From Trichobilharzia regenti (taxonomy: Eukaryota; Platyhelminthes; Trematoda; Strigeidida; Schistosomatidae): DNA of 64,000 bases. This document shows positions 41,468 through 53,122 of the stretch, piece by piece. The position numbers and the translations under genes are program-made. The stretch spans positions 15,169,925-15,233,924 of the forward strand of contig OX235266.1 in assembly GCA_944472135.2 (NCBI GenBank), read 5' to 3'. The notes under the pieces were generated by a model. It made no database searches. It saw only the letters and a list, made by a program, of their open reading frames with translations, and was not told the DNA's origin. Position 1 is the first letter of the stretch. Every line of letters begins with the position of its first letter.

Positions 41468-42442
41468 CTAGTTGGCCGATTCCGATAGAACCGGCCCGTT
41501 GTAGTTTTTTTCAATGGATTTAGGCAGGACACTTGGGAGACACAGACTATTATTCTCAGAGCTGCATCGCTCTAGTGTCACCGAAGCTTGGGGTCGTATT
41601 AAAGCCTCAGTTTGCTGCCTCCTTATATTTCTGGGTCTGCTTTCACAGCATCGGATGTGTCCTCCAATTTTTCCCTTGGTCTCATACCACCGTTGAAGTG
41701 ATATGGACAACTGCTCCGGGGAGTTGAATGTGACACAGAGCAGCTTTGGAGAGTTAATCAATGTTAGATGAGCGGGACGAGGTAGTCGGAAAATGGAGAT
41801 GGCTCCAGAAGCGCCAGGGGCCATCTGAGATGACAGCCATCTCCATTGTTGTACGTCGTGCATGTGTTTTTCACAAGCAGTGCCGGTTTCCAGCTCCGGA
41901 ACACCGTGTACCACCATAGAGGTGGAAGGCATCAGTTCCGGTGACTCCCTCGCCATATTTCTGACGGCCCATGGTCTATCTTGCCGCGCTCTTATGTTAG
42001 AACTTCTGTCCAGGGCTAGTACCTGAGCCATTAACAGTACTTTTTCGGCCTCTTCGGCAGAGTCCAGTGTAACCCGTAATGGGGGTGGCTTACCCTGAGG
42101 CGTGTGGACACCCCTGTACAGTCTGCACAGTTTTGCTGAACTAATGTTCAGACCTAGTTTGCCGCACAGGTTGGACCACTGTTCCTGATCAAACAGGGCC
42201 CGTTGTTCGAGCAAGCTATCCGTGCTCACAGGTACGTTAAAGAGGATGAGAGAGTTAGACCGACTACCCTCAGACTTAGGTTTTGCCTTCGGCTTCTTGC
42301 AGTCCTTTGCATCATTAGCAACATTAGGCTTCGTCGGTACCTGGACAGCCTTTTTTGTGTTGCCAGGCTTGCTAGTGGATGCAAGTGGTGCCTTTGTAAT
42401 TTTGCCCTCCCCTGATGTGGATGGAACCTTGCTAATCTTCAC
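41468..42442 (-). pseudogene. CR1-like ORF1, C-terminal part
   Basis: 324-codon frame with a basic, Lys/Pro-rich start, then SNSLILFNVPVSTDSL, an RRM-like nucleic-acid binding start (compare RNP motifs), KLCRLYRGVHTPQG and PPPLRVTLDSAEEAEKVL. The frame can be followed upstream past 42442 to about 42540 without a stop, where it lies one frame away from the PHD-finger part. The two pieces therefore form one ORF1 broken by a single frameshift. A Cys pair (RC...RRC) near 41630 may form a small metal site. It is presumably the RNA-binding partner of the ORF2 protein. Confidence 0.7.
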
Positions 42443-42518
42443 CTTGTGAGAATTGGCATTTCCAGTCAGTAGGGCTGGTGTGTCCTTTAAGTCTTTGACC
42501 AGTTTCGGCAGTGCGAGT

Positions 42519-43112
42519 TTAGCAGGGGGAGCTGCATGATACTGTGTTGGGGCACAAGAAAAGCGTGTTATTTCTGCTATCCGCAGACACGCTTTGTGGG
42601 ACTATGCCAGGGCGACAAAGTGGACACACGTACCAAAACCATGGGCATGGGTTATTTCTCATAAACTCATAGTATGCTTTCGGTACTTCTTTGTCACAAC
42701 GGCAGTGCACCCATCGTTTGCAAAAATTACATTCAAACGCTGAATCAGTTTTAGAAACTGTGATGCTGCACGCCTGGCATTCATCCCCTTTCCTTGATGA
42801 CGCCTTCGAGGTCTTATGACGTCTTGAACGTTTCCTTTTAGGCTTGATGTGTTTCACACACTGGCCTACAGTTGATGCAGGTGTAGAATTCTGTCCTTCT
42901 GGTATTGCCTGTGCCGTTTCAGTACTAGACTGTGGCAATGCAGGCGTTGTATCAGGGCAGACTAAAGCTACACGAGTCTTTAGGATCGGTATGCGGGAAG
43001 GGGTTGAAATCCCTGGATTTTTTCCTTCCCTGGCTGAAGCCCTTGTGACTACAGAGTACGGTATTCTAGTGGCTTTTTTAAGGCTGCTTTCAACAACCAT
43101 ATTAACAATCAC
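42519..43112 (-). pseudogene. CR1-like ORF1, N-terminal part with PHD-type zinc finger
   Basis: 197 codons. Residues about 110-167 read CQACSITV, FECNFCKRWVHCRCDKE, then WFWYVCPLC, a C4-H-C3 PHD-type finger known from CR1 ORF1 proteins. A Pro/Ser-rich stretch and a basic KPKRKRSRRHK patch precede it. The frame ends at 42519 because of the ORF1 frameshift at about 42540. Confidence 0.75.
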
Positions 43113-43492
43113 TATAAATTATGCTATGTACGTCTAAGAGAGCAACAGTTTCTAACCAAAAGAGCAAGAATAAGACTGAAAAAGTATAAGGCAAGGAAAA
43201 GAAAAGGTTTTCGACTTTACCTAGTACTTTCTGAATGATCGGCTTCACGGCAATCACGTGGTAGACCAACAAGTCTTGTTTCTCTGAACGAGTGAGGAAG
43301 ATGCTGCTACAAAAGTAGCACCTGAAGCTTTGGCAGTAGTTCGAGACAGCTGGACTTACCACACAGAGATTTACTATGTAAGTAATGGTTGAATTAAATT
43401 CACCGGCTAGGAAGATCAGGTTTCCCAAACGGATAATTCACAGAATTGGTATTTTCCGGTTGGAGAGGAAAAAGCACGTCGTATTCGTTCAT

Positions 43493-43745
43493 TCGAGCTG
43501 GTATAAAACCATTTTATTTCTCGCTTCTTGGTTGTGAATTAAACGTTCCTGGTCTTCCGTGAAACTTTGCTTAGTTCGTCCTGTCACTCGACTGTCATAG
43601 CTTTCCTTGACTCCAAAAGGAGTGGTGCTGGGATTAGTTATTTGTAGTTTGTAGTACGTTAAGACCGTGTTGCTACTGTGAAGAAAGTTGACCTTTTCAC
43701 CATTTAGTCCTCCAGTATCGTTTTCAAAAGGAAAGAGACAATGAC
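43493..43745 (-). repeat. Direct repeat flanking the CR1 element (proximal copy), coding-like
   Basis: Partner of 38056-38325. It reads NPSTTPFGVKESYDSRVTG and FTEDQERLIHNQEA on the minus strand, then a stop. It lies just 5' of the CR1 element. No recognised family. Confidence 0.65.
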
Positions 43746-44321
43746 AGATTTAATTAGTGTAGATTATTGAGACTACATGACTGGTCCCGTTTATACAGTC
43801 ATAAAAAAACATGTTAACTGCAACCAGCTTCATAGATAGATACAGAGAGATAAAAAAGTTCATTATCAATAAAAAACAAGAACGGCTAGCACTGGAATTT
43901 TTGAAGCATCTTCGATCGAAACTTTTTTTGACGTAGACAAAATTGTAACAGTCGTTACTAACGCAATTTTGTATGCAATGTATTGTGATCGACAGCCTCT
44001 GAAATAATGCTGAATAGCAGAGAGAACTGGATGGCGAAGAAGAAGAATGAAACATCCTACCAAGAGACTCCAGCCACCTAATATTAAGTTATGGTAACCG
44101 CAATGATCAGTCATCACATATTAGAAAGTGCGACGCGAAAACTAAGGGCTAGAGGTTCGGAACTGGTCACTCATTGGTAAACAATCAAAAGTTGCTCCCC
44201 TACACAGTGATAATGGGTAAATAGGTGATGCAAATGATACTTTTGTTCTATAAATAAAGAGGTTCGATGTCCTTCGTGGATAACAGCTTCATATTTTTTT
44301 TCCACTGAAAAAAGTGGCAGT
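43746..44321. other. No recognisable gene
   Basis: No supported coding pattern or repeat match. Confidence 0.35.
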
Positions 44322-44326
44322 GTCTT

Positions 44327-44635
44327 TGTCAATGTAGTTGAAGATTGAACGATCAATTCATGGTTGTTTGCTCAAAACCAACTTCCCCAATTTTCGCGGA
44401 GGCATCAATACGACAGTCATCGTCTCATCGGTCGCTGTTCAGAAAGAAGTCAGGCCAGATACCGTCAGAAGTAATATTGTGATTTATTATTGTAATATTT
44501 GTTCACAGACCTTAGTCATACGTCATTTATATGTTGGTGTTACAATAAAGAATCCTCGAGTCAACAATTGGTGTTTTGGTTTTTTCGTCCGTTATTACCA
44601 AGCGTTTTTGAGAAACTTCAAGCGACTGGCTGACA
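44327..44635 (+). mobile_element. BEL/Pao-type solo LTR with 5-bp target duplication
   Basis: Begins TGTCAATGTAGTTG and ends GGCTGACA, flanked by GTCTT at 44322-44326 and 44636-44640. Its sequence (GATTGAACGATCAATTC, CAATACGACAGTCATCG, CCTTAGT, ATAAAGAAT) is that of the LTRs at 56278 and 60786. It lacks about 50 bp near the 3' end (the ACAGCGTGAGCC...GGGCATTAACGG part). Confidence 0.85.
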
Positions 44636-45780
44636 GTCTTTATATCTTGAATTACGCCGGATTCAAAGAAAAATAATCTAAAGTAATAACAAAGCAGTTC
44701 GGCTTCAAGTTACTTCAGATTTTAGGAGACACCGATATAAAATTCAGAATTTAAATTTCCAATAATTTATCAAAGCAGAAACCGCTGATTTCTCGCCACA
44801 CAGATCTAATATTTAACTCCCGTAATAATGATTGCTTATCCACAGTCACTCAGAACTATAAATCTATCGTCTATGGTCACGGGAGGATGATGGCCACACA
44901 TTACCAAAGCGGTAAGTTAGCACGCTAACGATACATGTCATCACTGAGATTAAGAATAGTACGCCAGGGAAATGTCGTTGTTTCTACGCTTTCTCTTCTC
45001 TTGGAATGTTAAAGGATTTTTTTTAGTGTCCGGAAAGATCATGTAAAACCACGAAAAATGACAATAACGTTGATATTTTCCCCTAAACTCTCTACAAATA
45101 TTCATTCTTTTTGAACATGTTGCAATCCAAAGTGTTATTCCATTCTTGCGCCAAAATGTTCGTGAGCTGGAAGCGTACAAGGGATCAGTGGGGTATTAAA
45201 TACAAGATCCACAAGCAGAGTACTACTTACAACTTCATGCAACACCTCTGTAGTCTCCGAAGCCAATAATAGAACTAGGATGGGAAGATCATTGTGAAAT
45301 AGGCGTCTTAAACAAAGTCAGTTTGCAGCGCAGGGAAACCGAGTGACAAAGTGACAGCTTCCTGGATAATGAAGGAGTTAAAACAAATTGTGGTGTGCCT
45401 AAACATTCAACATTAATCGGACCATGACTAAAAATAATTGTTTGGTTTGAAAGAATGTCGACAGTTACTCAGGATAGGATGCATGCAGACACAAATAATT
45501 ACCTTCCAACTCACAAAATACTTGTTCTGCTGAGACCAGATTCAAATCAGAATAACCAATTAATCGTCAGAAGTACGAGATTTTTCCTGGAGCAGAAACT
45601 TAGTGAGATGACGACTGATTAGCTGCCACGATCCGTACATCAACGTAACATGGTGGTGTACCGAATGGCGCAGGTACTTGACTATATATCTTCACCTTCA
45701 ACTTAATAAGTCAAATTAGCCTGGTTCTTTTGCGTGAACTAGAAAGATGGAAAGATATTCTTTATAATCCTTAATAAAAC
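44636..45780. other. No recognisable gene
   Basis: AT-rich DNA between two solo LTRs. I saw no coding pattern. Confidence 0.35.
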
Positions 45781-46149
45781 TGTCAATGTAGTTGAAGATT
45801 GAACGATCAATTCATGGTTATCTGCTCAAACCCAACTCCTCCATATTTTTCGCGAGAGTCATCAATCCAGCAGTCATCGTCTCATCGTTCGCTGTTCAGT
45901 GGAAGATAAAAAACTATCAGAAGTATTATGGTGACTTATTGTTATAACATTTATTCTTAGACCTTGTTTGTAATAACTTTATTGTTGGTTACATATTGGC
46001 GTAAGAATAAAGGATTCTCAAGTCGCCAATCAGTGTTCTGATTTTTGCGCGTTGGTTAATACAAATTGTTTCTGAAAGTCTTCCAGGGACAGCGTGAGGT
46101 CAAGCGTAGTAAGAGCTGGACACTGACAGTTTCTGAGAGTTGGCTGACA
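45781..46149 (+). mobile_element. BEL/Pao-type solo LTR, older and diverged
   Basis: Begins TGTCAATGTAGTTGAAGATTG and ends GGCTGACA. It aligns along the whole length with 60786-61143, but with many substitutions (CATATTTTTCGCGAG, GTGTTCTGATTTTTGCG). The flanks AAAAC (45776-45780) and AAAGC (46150-46154) look like a 5-bp target duplication with one mismatch. Confidence 0.8.
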
Positions 46150-46801
46150 AAAGCAATGGGTCCTTTTAGTTAATTTTTGTCAATACTTAACCGTCGTATG
46201 ACTCTCTGTGGTGTTAAGCAACGTTTTTCGACCATCATTACACCAAGTGCACTAATAGCTTCATCCTCTTGATTTCTGGATACTTAGGACAAATATTATC
46301 TTTTACTGATGAGATTGATATCATAAAAATGACAGTGCTGTGGGCTAAACAGAAGAACACTTCAGGTGTTTTGTTGCCCTGTTTGACCGAACTACCGTAC
46401 ACGTATATCCTAGTACTTCTTCGCGTTTATTATTGTATCCTAACGTTGTGATTATTTGACATCCACAAGGTAAATCAAAAGGTCCTTGAGAAGGAGTACG
46501 AATGTGTATTCTAGTAGTCGTCAAAACTCAAAAGTTGAGCGAGTACAATTATCAATTGTTAACACGCAATCTTTAGAGTGCTAAATAATTCAAAGTTCAA
46601 TTACATATTGAAGGTATACTACGATGATGAATAATCAAATGGGCCACTACAAGGTTATTTTTACTTTTTCGAGTTGGCCAATCCCTAAAGATAACAAAAC
46701 CATGTGTAGATTAATGGATTTGACAAGGGTATGAAATTATAAAATAGCACATGTGCTTTCATGATGAAATTGCAAGCCACATTTGTGTTGATTTCGTGAC
46801 A
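46150..46801. other. No recognisable gene
   Basis: No supported feature. Confidence 0.35.
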
Positions 46802-47760
46802 TTATCGATGGAGGGGGGGGAGATGCTGAAACCAGGTCAAATTCTGTTTTAGTCCAACATTCATATTCAGACATTCCGGATCCCGCTTGATATGAAGTGC
46901 TTCTGATAATATTAGACGTTCTTTGTGATTTCTGAAATGCTTTTTCCGGATGATGATTTCAATATTGTCAAAATCAATTTTGTGGCCTGATTTTACAGTA
47001 TGTGTGACTGATGGCTTTTCAAGCTTTCCTAGTTCACTAACTGGATTTCTCGTTGGTGGTAGTTGAATATGCATCGGTTCTATGTGGGGTTCATTTCTTC
47101 TGAACCTGATTTTTCGTGGGGTTTGTGCGATGTATACTATCGCACCACACATTCCTAACACTTTATTTTCGTGGACACAATTAGATAGAGAATCCTTAGG
47201 CATTTGGTCTTTTACTCTGACGAGGTTGCTTTGTAGTGTGTATGTGTCTGACGTTTTGAGAAAAACTCTGATATTGATCTTATTGAGTAGTCTTCTGATA
47301 TCGTCTTACATCTCTGATCTATATAGAATGACAACTATTGAGGTTCATGTCTCCGGAAAATGTTTTCAACCATATCCTTGTCAGTGTTGATTTTGGTAAT
47401 GAGGCTATTCGGGTAGTTATTGAGCTTGAGAGTCTCAGCAATGTTTGATATTTCTTCTTCTTTTGTTTTCTTATGCGTTATCAAAGAGTGTACTCATCTA
47501 AGAAGACTTGAAAAAATCGATAACTTAACTCTGAATAGGTGTCATGATCAGAAGTCTAAATAGCTATTGAGGAGTTCAGCGACGTCTGATTCTGCTTCTG
47601 AAGTAAATTAGATGGTGGGAGATAGATTGTTCAGTTTCTCTAAGAAGGAATCGTGGAGATCTTTCTAGCACTACAAAAGTATCATCTACATACAAGTTCA
47701 TTCGGTAACGCAATAATTTAGTGACAACTCGTTCTAAGCATATAGGTGTATTGTACTAAT
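46802..47760 (-). mobile_element. Penelope-like element of a second lineage (RT and GIY-YIG)
   Basis: Minus strand: LRYRMNLYVDDTFVVLERSP at about 47715-47655, worn linker sequence, then an open run 47203-46802 with KVLGMCGAIVYIAQTPRKIR (endonuclease core, YIAQT in place of YIGRT), VTHTVKSGHKIDFDNIEII and LILSEALHIKRDPECLN. It ends differently from the QKK...LPW lineage elsewhere in the window, so it is a distinct PLE lineage. RT is frameshifted. Confidence 0.7.
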
Positions 47761-47945
47761 TTATCTTCCTTTCATGTTTTACAAGAATCATTCATTTCAT
47801 CGCTTCAAAATTAAATCTATCTCACTGTTATATGGTATTCTTCCGGATAATATATATTTTTACACCAATATCTATATACTACTTATAAATATTGACAGTA
47901 GCACACGTCAAACTGGTTCATTTATATAAAATAATTGTATCCACT
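47761..47945 (+). mobile_element. Penelope-like 3' tail fragment
   Basis: AAATTAAATCTATCTCACTG and TTGACAGTAGCACACGTCAA match 23480-23590 in order and strand. Confidence 0.45.
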
Positions 47946-48049
47946 AGGAAAACTCTATTCTGAAGACGCTATAGACAAATAGAAAGACGGTTAACATCTA
48001 ATATGTAATAAATTGCATATAGGAATTCTATTTAATTAATTTGAACAAA

Positions 48050-48900
48050 GCGATAATAACAACTAATCACACTGCGCGTCAGTGTCACGGCGGTAGAATG
48101 TCACCCTGGCACCTACGACCCACTTCTCGTTTCACTCCAGTGACGGCCTGGAGTGCGATATCATTCGACGGCATCCTTAACGTATGCCGAATCCATCCCC
48201 ACTTTCTTTCATTGGTTTTTTCCTAGCCACAGTTTCTTGTTGCTAATCCTTTCTGGCCGGCAGGCCAGCCGGCCGGTCATTTTATCTTCAGTATAGAGCC
48301 ATTGAAGGCAGCTGTTGGTAAAAGCCTGTAACTTGCTGGAAATATTTTTAGTGACGAGTTTATGACCAGTATAGAAGAACTAACTGACTTCACATTGGTG
48401 CTCAAAATCCGAATCTTGTTCTTCATGCTGGTTTAGTGAAGCAGATGATTTCCAAACTAATTTCAGGTTGACGAAGGCGTATCTTGCCTCTCTGATTCTG
48501 GCTGGTGTTGACACCTTCCGACTACCTGTAGCTGGAACTATACTTTTTAGAAAAGTTTAGGAAGTAACCTCTTTCAGTTTTCTCCCCTTGATGGTGATTG
48601 GTGCTTTTTGTTGTTGATGCTGTTTCTGGTTGGATATCTTCATCACCTAACTCCGTCTTCTCTATGTTCACCTGAAACCCTGTCTTCGCTGCATGCCTCT
48701 CCTTCTACCAAATTCTTGGTGGTTTACGCCTGAAAGTTTTCGAGTTTGTGTGACATTAAACATAAACATCATCCACACGCGAAATCCAGATCCTCTAAAA
48801 TCTTCTTATCGGTGGTCCAACGTATTCATGTCTTCTCACCCCCTAACGCACAGTATTCCGCATAATGCAGTTCACCACAATTAAGAATATCGTCGGTAAT
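48050..48900 (-). mobile_element. RTE-like retrotransposon, RT C-terminal half
   Basis: Minus strand, right to left: EDLDFACG then CLMSHKLE (RT FADD region with the second Asp lost), PTRNSINNKKHQSPS, ARYAFVNLKLVWKSSASLNQ, KLVTKNISSKLQAFTNSCLQ and the KLW...WIRHTLR tail near 48200-48080. The same order occurs in the element split by the LTR insertions at 55.6-60.8 kb. Multiple stops. Confidence 0.68.
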
Positions 48901-49139
48901 AGTAGGCGGTGGCCTGTATTCGCTTTGGACGCCTCACTGAATTTCCCGCTGTGTGTATCGCCTGGCACATGGCATTGTCATATAGCCAGCTACTGAATGA
49001 GGTTGATGATGATCATCAAATTTTCAATGTCAGATACCTAAAAAGTGGAAATATTACAATGAATTTGAGATTAAAACCACCTATATCCACCGATAAAGCA
49101 AATACAGCTCTCACAGGAGCCTCAAAAATACGCATCGAA

Positions 49140-51310
49140 TAAAACCTACATAGTACTATACGAAAGTTATTTGCAATAAGGAAAGATATTAATTAACGAA
49201 GCAAAAAAAAACTGAAAGGAGCAACTGAAATGAAAAGTATGAAAGAATACTAGAAGTTGCACAAAAACGAAAAGAAACTACCCATGAAGAAACTAAAACG
49301 AAACAAAATCAAAAAACTTAATAAAAACTCATGATCGCAAAATGTACGAATGTGACATACAAATAAATAAAACCAATTGAATTGTAAACTTCTCAGAGAG
49401 AAAACTAACAGAAGCAGAGGAAAGCGTACAGATGAAAGGGATCAACTTCAATGTTAGTGACAAAAGATTCAAACCGGAAGATGTTATACCTGTGATTGAA
49501 ACAGCACTCGAAGGATATGATAAGCAAAAAAACAGAATTGGTACGGGCACAATGTGCATTAACCTTAAAAAAAAACAAAAAACAAGAAAAATTAAATATA
49601 ACAAAGGAGGAACTAAAGGCATTTCAAGACATAAAAGCAGACAAATTCATTCATTGTCACTACTCAAGCAGACAAAGGAAACACAGCAGTGCTACTTAAC
49701 AAAACAACATTTAGTGAAAAAATCAATGAGCATTTACAATCTAGACCCTGTACTCTAATGACGAAATCATAAGAAACAATCACAAACAAAACGATGAAAG
49801 AAGCTGCAAAGATAGTTAGAAAGATGACAGAAGTAATTGGCAGGTCAAAATGGTTTGAAATTATCCCGAAATCATGTAATATACTCAGGGTATATGGCAA
49901 AATAAAACTCCATAAAGAAGGGTATCCGATTAGAGTGATTGTAGATTTTAGAAACACAACGACGTACATGCTGTCAAGATTTCTGTCAACAATACTAAGA
50001 CCGACGAGAGACAGTTCAAAAGCTAGAATAGTAGATTCATTTGAGTTAGTGAGACGACTAAAAAACACTAAAATAGACGAAGAGGAAATACTAGTCAGCT
50101 TTGATGTAAGCAGTCTTTATACTAAAATACGCATTCAAATGGCCATGAATGCCCTGAAAACGAAACTAAAAAAGATGATGGCCTAAGAGACAGAACACAG
50201 TTATCCGTAGAAGAGATAATAAAAGGGGTGGAATTCTGTCTGACAACGACATATTTTACATTCGAAGGAAAAATATGCTAACAGAATGAAGGAGTAGCCA
50301 TGGGAAGAGAATGCACTTAAACCATTCAGGTCATCGATAAAATGTTGGTGGAGATATGTAGACGACACGTTAGTAATAATGAGAAAGAACTATGTTCAGA
50401 AATTCTTCTCACACATAAACAGTCATGTGGACTGAATAAAGTTCCCTACAGACATTGAAGATGAAATTGAGGAACTGCCTACGCTAGACTGCAAAATACA
50501 CAGAGTAACAAATGACAGCATAAAAAAGACGCTATATAGAAAAACTGCACATTCTGGATAATTCCTTGATTATCACTCGCCTGATTCACTCACGGTAAAA
50601 TGAGGATTAATACAAGGTCTTGCAAATAGAATACAGAGACTTACATCAACACCAGAGGACCAGCGTAAAGAAATAAACGTCTTATTCAAAATGTTGCTCG
50701 AAAATAACTACCCGAAAGCAGAGACAATATAAAGAAGAAAAGAGAGTAAAATCAGAGAATGACAAGAAGGAGGAAGGCAAGAAAACAATCACAATACAAT
50801 ACAAAAATGGTACATCAGAGGCAATTCGAAAAAAAGCTCAAAAATATTGGAATTCGTACCATGTTTAAACCAGCGTATCTGATTAAAAATAAAACAAATC
50901 AACTAAAAGATCCAATAAAAATGATGGATAAAAGCACTAATGTAATTTACAAATATATCTTGTGTCAAGTGTCAGATTAAATATGTAGGTCAAACGTCCA
51001 GATCACTCAAAATAAGAGGGAATGAACATTAACGCCTGTCTAACTAAAGGTCATCCATCCCACAGGTACACAAGCTTACAATAATTTAGGGAAAAAATCG
51101 TCTACAACTGCAGATGCACCATGGGACAAAAACCGCAATATTAACTGAAACGATGTTTGCATTCTGAAATCTAGTATGAACAAATGGAAAGAGAGACTAA
51201 TAACGCAATCTATATTCATGAAGGTTACACTGGATACATGTAACAAGGGTGACGCAGCAGCACAACTGTCAACAACCTGGAATATAATTCTGGATATAAA
51301 AAAATGAATG
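49140..51310 (+). mobile_element. Penelope-like element, longest copy (RT plus GIY-YIG, decayed)
   Basis: Plus strand. 49432-49760 is N-terminal sequence. 49794-50186 is open and carries RTs such as YGKIKLHKEGYPIRVIVDFR and LVSFDVSSLYT (palm). 50343-50375 carries WRYVDDTLVIM (YVDD at 50355-50366). LYRKTAHSG follows, then 50640-50720 with NRIQRLTSTPEDQRKEIN, and at 50960-51030 CVKCQIKYVGQTSRSLKIRG, the endonuclease core. Many frameshifts and stops. It is the only copy here that covers almost the whole PLE protein. YVGQTSRSL places it nearer to the 46.8 kb lineage. Confidence 0.75.
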
Positions 51311-51644
51311 AACAAAAAAATGAACTACATATATATGAGTACAAATAATAAATGTGTGAATTAAGAAAGCAAATGATCAAATTACGTGGGCCATTAGCTA
51401 ACTGTTGATAAACAAATGAAGTCCAAAAAAATATAAGTGGTGAGTTAAGCTCATTTGGTTAGACATCAAACATATAAAGCATGAAGCTTATTAAATGATG
51501 ACGTAACTAAGAGTAAAAAGAGATCAACATCGACGTTTAGTAAAAGGTGATATATTCAAGTATTGGATTTGCAGGGATTTTGTTTGATTGGTTGTAGGAT
51601 TTCATCATCATGAGCTGACATTAGTTAGACAAGCATTGGAAAAC

Positions 51645-51800
51645 CAGCTGGGAGTACTGGACAGCCAGCTGTTTCGTCTTAGTTTGGGACTGTTCAGTAG
51701 TACGAACCCAGCGGAGTTGGAACCCAGGACTTTCTGGTTACAAGACGAGCTCGTAGTCCATTGAGCCACTGGGATCTGATGTCAGCTCATGATGAAATTC
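51645..51800 (-). mobile_element. tRNA-derived SINE, family A, with hammerhead-like segment
   Basis: On the minus strand, CAGTGGCTCAATGGACTACGAGC, B-box region (GGGTTCCAACTCCG) and AGTCCCAAACTAAGACGAAACAGCTGGCTGTCCAGTACTC. GAAA is intact and stem II has GUCC against AGAC. It is inverted relative to the copy at 52480, with the minisatellite between. Confidence 0.65.
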
Positions 51801-52004
51801 TCCATGCAATCAAACAAAATCCCTACAAATCCAATATTTGAAAATTAATCTGATGTTCACTAGTGACTGGCCCTATTCATGCAGTTCCAGTGAGAGATCG
51901 TGACCAGGTTGAAGATGAGGCAGTAACTCATCGAAGAAGACATTGAGAAGTGGTCGTGCTGTGTCATGAATTCGCAGTAGTTAGAATTCATGGGTTAGCC
52001 ATTG

Positions 52005-52475
52005 GATTAGGTAAGTTACTAAGTATGATATCAAGTAAGTTATCAACTAAGTTTTCCAGTAAGTTATTAAGTAAGTTATCAAGTGATTTATTAAGTAAAT
52101 TATTCAGTCATTTATTGTGTAAGTTACCAAGTAAGTTATCAACTATGTTATCATGTAAGTTATTAAGTAATTTACTCGGTAAGTTATAAATCAAGTTATT
52201 GAGTGAGTTATTGAGTAAGCTACTAAGTGAGTTATTAAAGTAAGTTATCGACTAAGTTAACAAGTAAGTTATTAACTAAGTTACTTAGTAAGTTATAAAG
52301 TGAGTTATCAATCAAGTTATCAAGTAAGTTATAAAGTATTTATCAACTAAGTTATCAAGTAATGTATTAATTAAATTATTTAGTAATTGATTAAGTTAAT
52401 TAAAAAGGTATCAGGTAATATATCATCTAAATTATCAAGTAGGTTGTTAAGTAAGTCACGAAGTAAGTTATCAAG
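52005..52475. repeat. Minisatellite, period about 12 bp (AAGTTATCAAGT)
   Basis: About 40 degenerate units of AAGTTATCAAGT/AAGTTATTAAGT fill 470 bp. The open frame through it (SKLSSKLLSKL...) is a by-product of the repeat and not a gene. Confidence 0.9.
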
Positions 52476-52479
52476 CAAG

Positions 52480-52650
52480 TCCCAGTGGCTCAATGGACTA
52501 CGAGCTCGCCTTACTTGTAACCAGAATGTCCTGGGTTCAAACCCCGTGGTGTGGGTGTTTACTAATGAAGAGTCCCAAACTAGGCTGATGAAACAGCTAA
52601 TCAGTACTCCCAGCTAGTTTTCCAATATTTCTCTAACTGATATGTCAGTT
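52480..52650 (+). mobile_element. tRNA-derived SINE, family A, with hammerhead-like segment
   Basis: CCCAGTGGCTCAATGGACTACGAGCTCGCC (A box), CTGGGTTCAAACCCCG (B box) and ATGAAGAGTCCCAAACTA, GGCTGATGAAACAGCTAATCAGTACTCCC. It has TGAAGAGTCC and GAAAC, but the stem II 3' arm is GGCU. Confidence 0.68.
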
Positions 52651-53122
52651 CATCATGATGAAATCCTCCATGAAAAGATGGAGGAATCATCAATTAATAG
52701 TAACTGACAAGTTACTGAGGTAGGGAGAGACTTACTATGAATCCTTTTTGGAATTTATATGTCAGCTTTTAAAGGTTTAATAGCAATGACCTATGCAAAT
52801 CTCAAGAGGTTAAAGCTTAATTGTTTGTTGTTTATTATTTTGAAGCAATTCCTGTTTCCATCAGAAGTCTCATAACTTCACTGTTCAAAGATTTACTTCA
52901 AGTTTAATCACGGACTGTATGGTGTGTGTGTGGTGTGTTCAGAAATCTAAGACAGGCTCTTCTTTGTGTTCTTACAATGTATCTGCTTCAGTTACTACAC
53001 GTAAATTAGAGCTTACGGAGGTAGGGTATCTGTCAATTTTCCACTGTACTTTTCAGTATACAGGAATCAATCTAGCCTCAGTGAATGTTATAGCTGGTAG
53101 CTTTTTAACTTGATGGTATTAG
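52651..53122. other. No recognisable gene
   Basis: No supported feature. Confidence 0.35.

Larger units (their letters stand above)
38440..43440 (-). mobile_element. CR1-like non-LTR retrotransposon, near full length
   Basis: Minus-strand element: a 5' region (about 43440-43113), ORF1 with a PHD-type finger (43112-41468, one frameshift), ORF2 with APE endonuclease and RT (from about 41470 to 38571), a short 3' UTR and a simple-repeat end (ATT)n at 38478-38447. The order and the ORF1 PHD finger are typical of the CR1 clade. Both outer boundaries are approximate. ORF2 being open over more than 930 codons suggests a young copy. Confidence 0.8.

Noticed and set aside
51950..52189. Open frame rich in SKL repeats
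   Set aside because: It is only the translation of the 12-bp minisatellite. The frame is kept by the period, not by selection.
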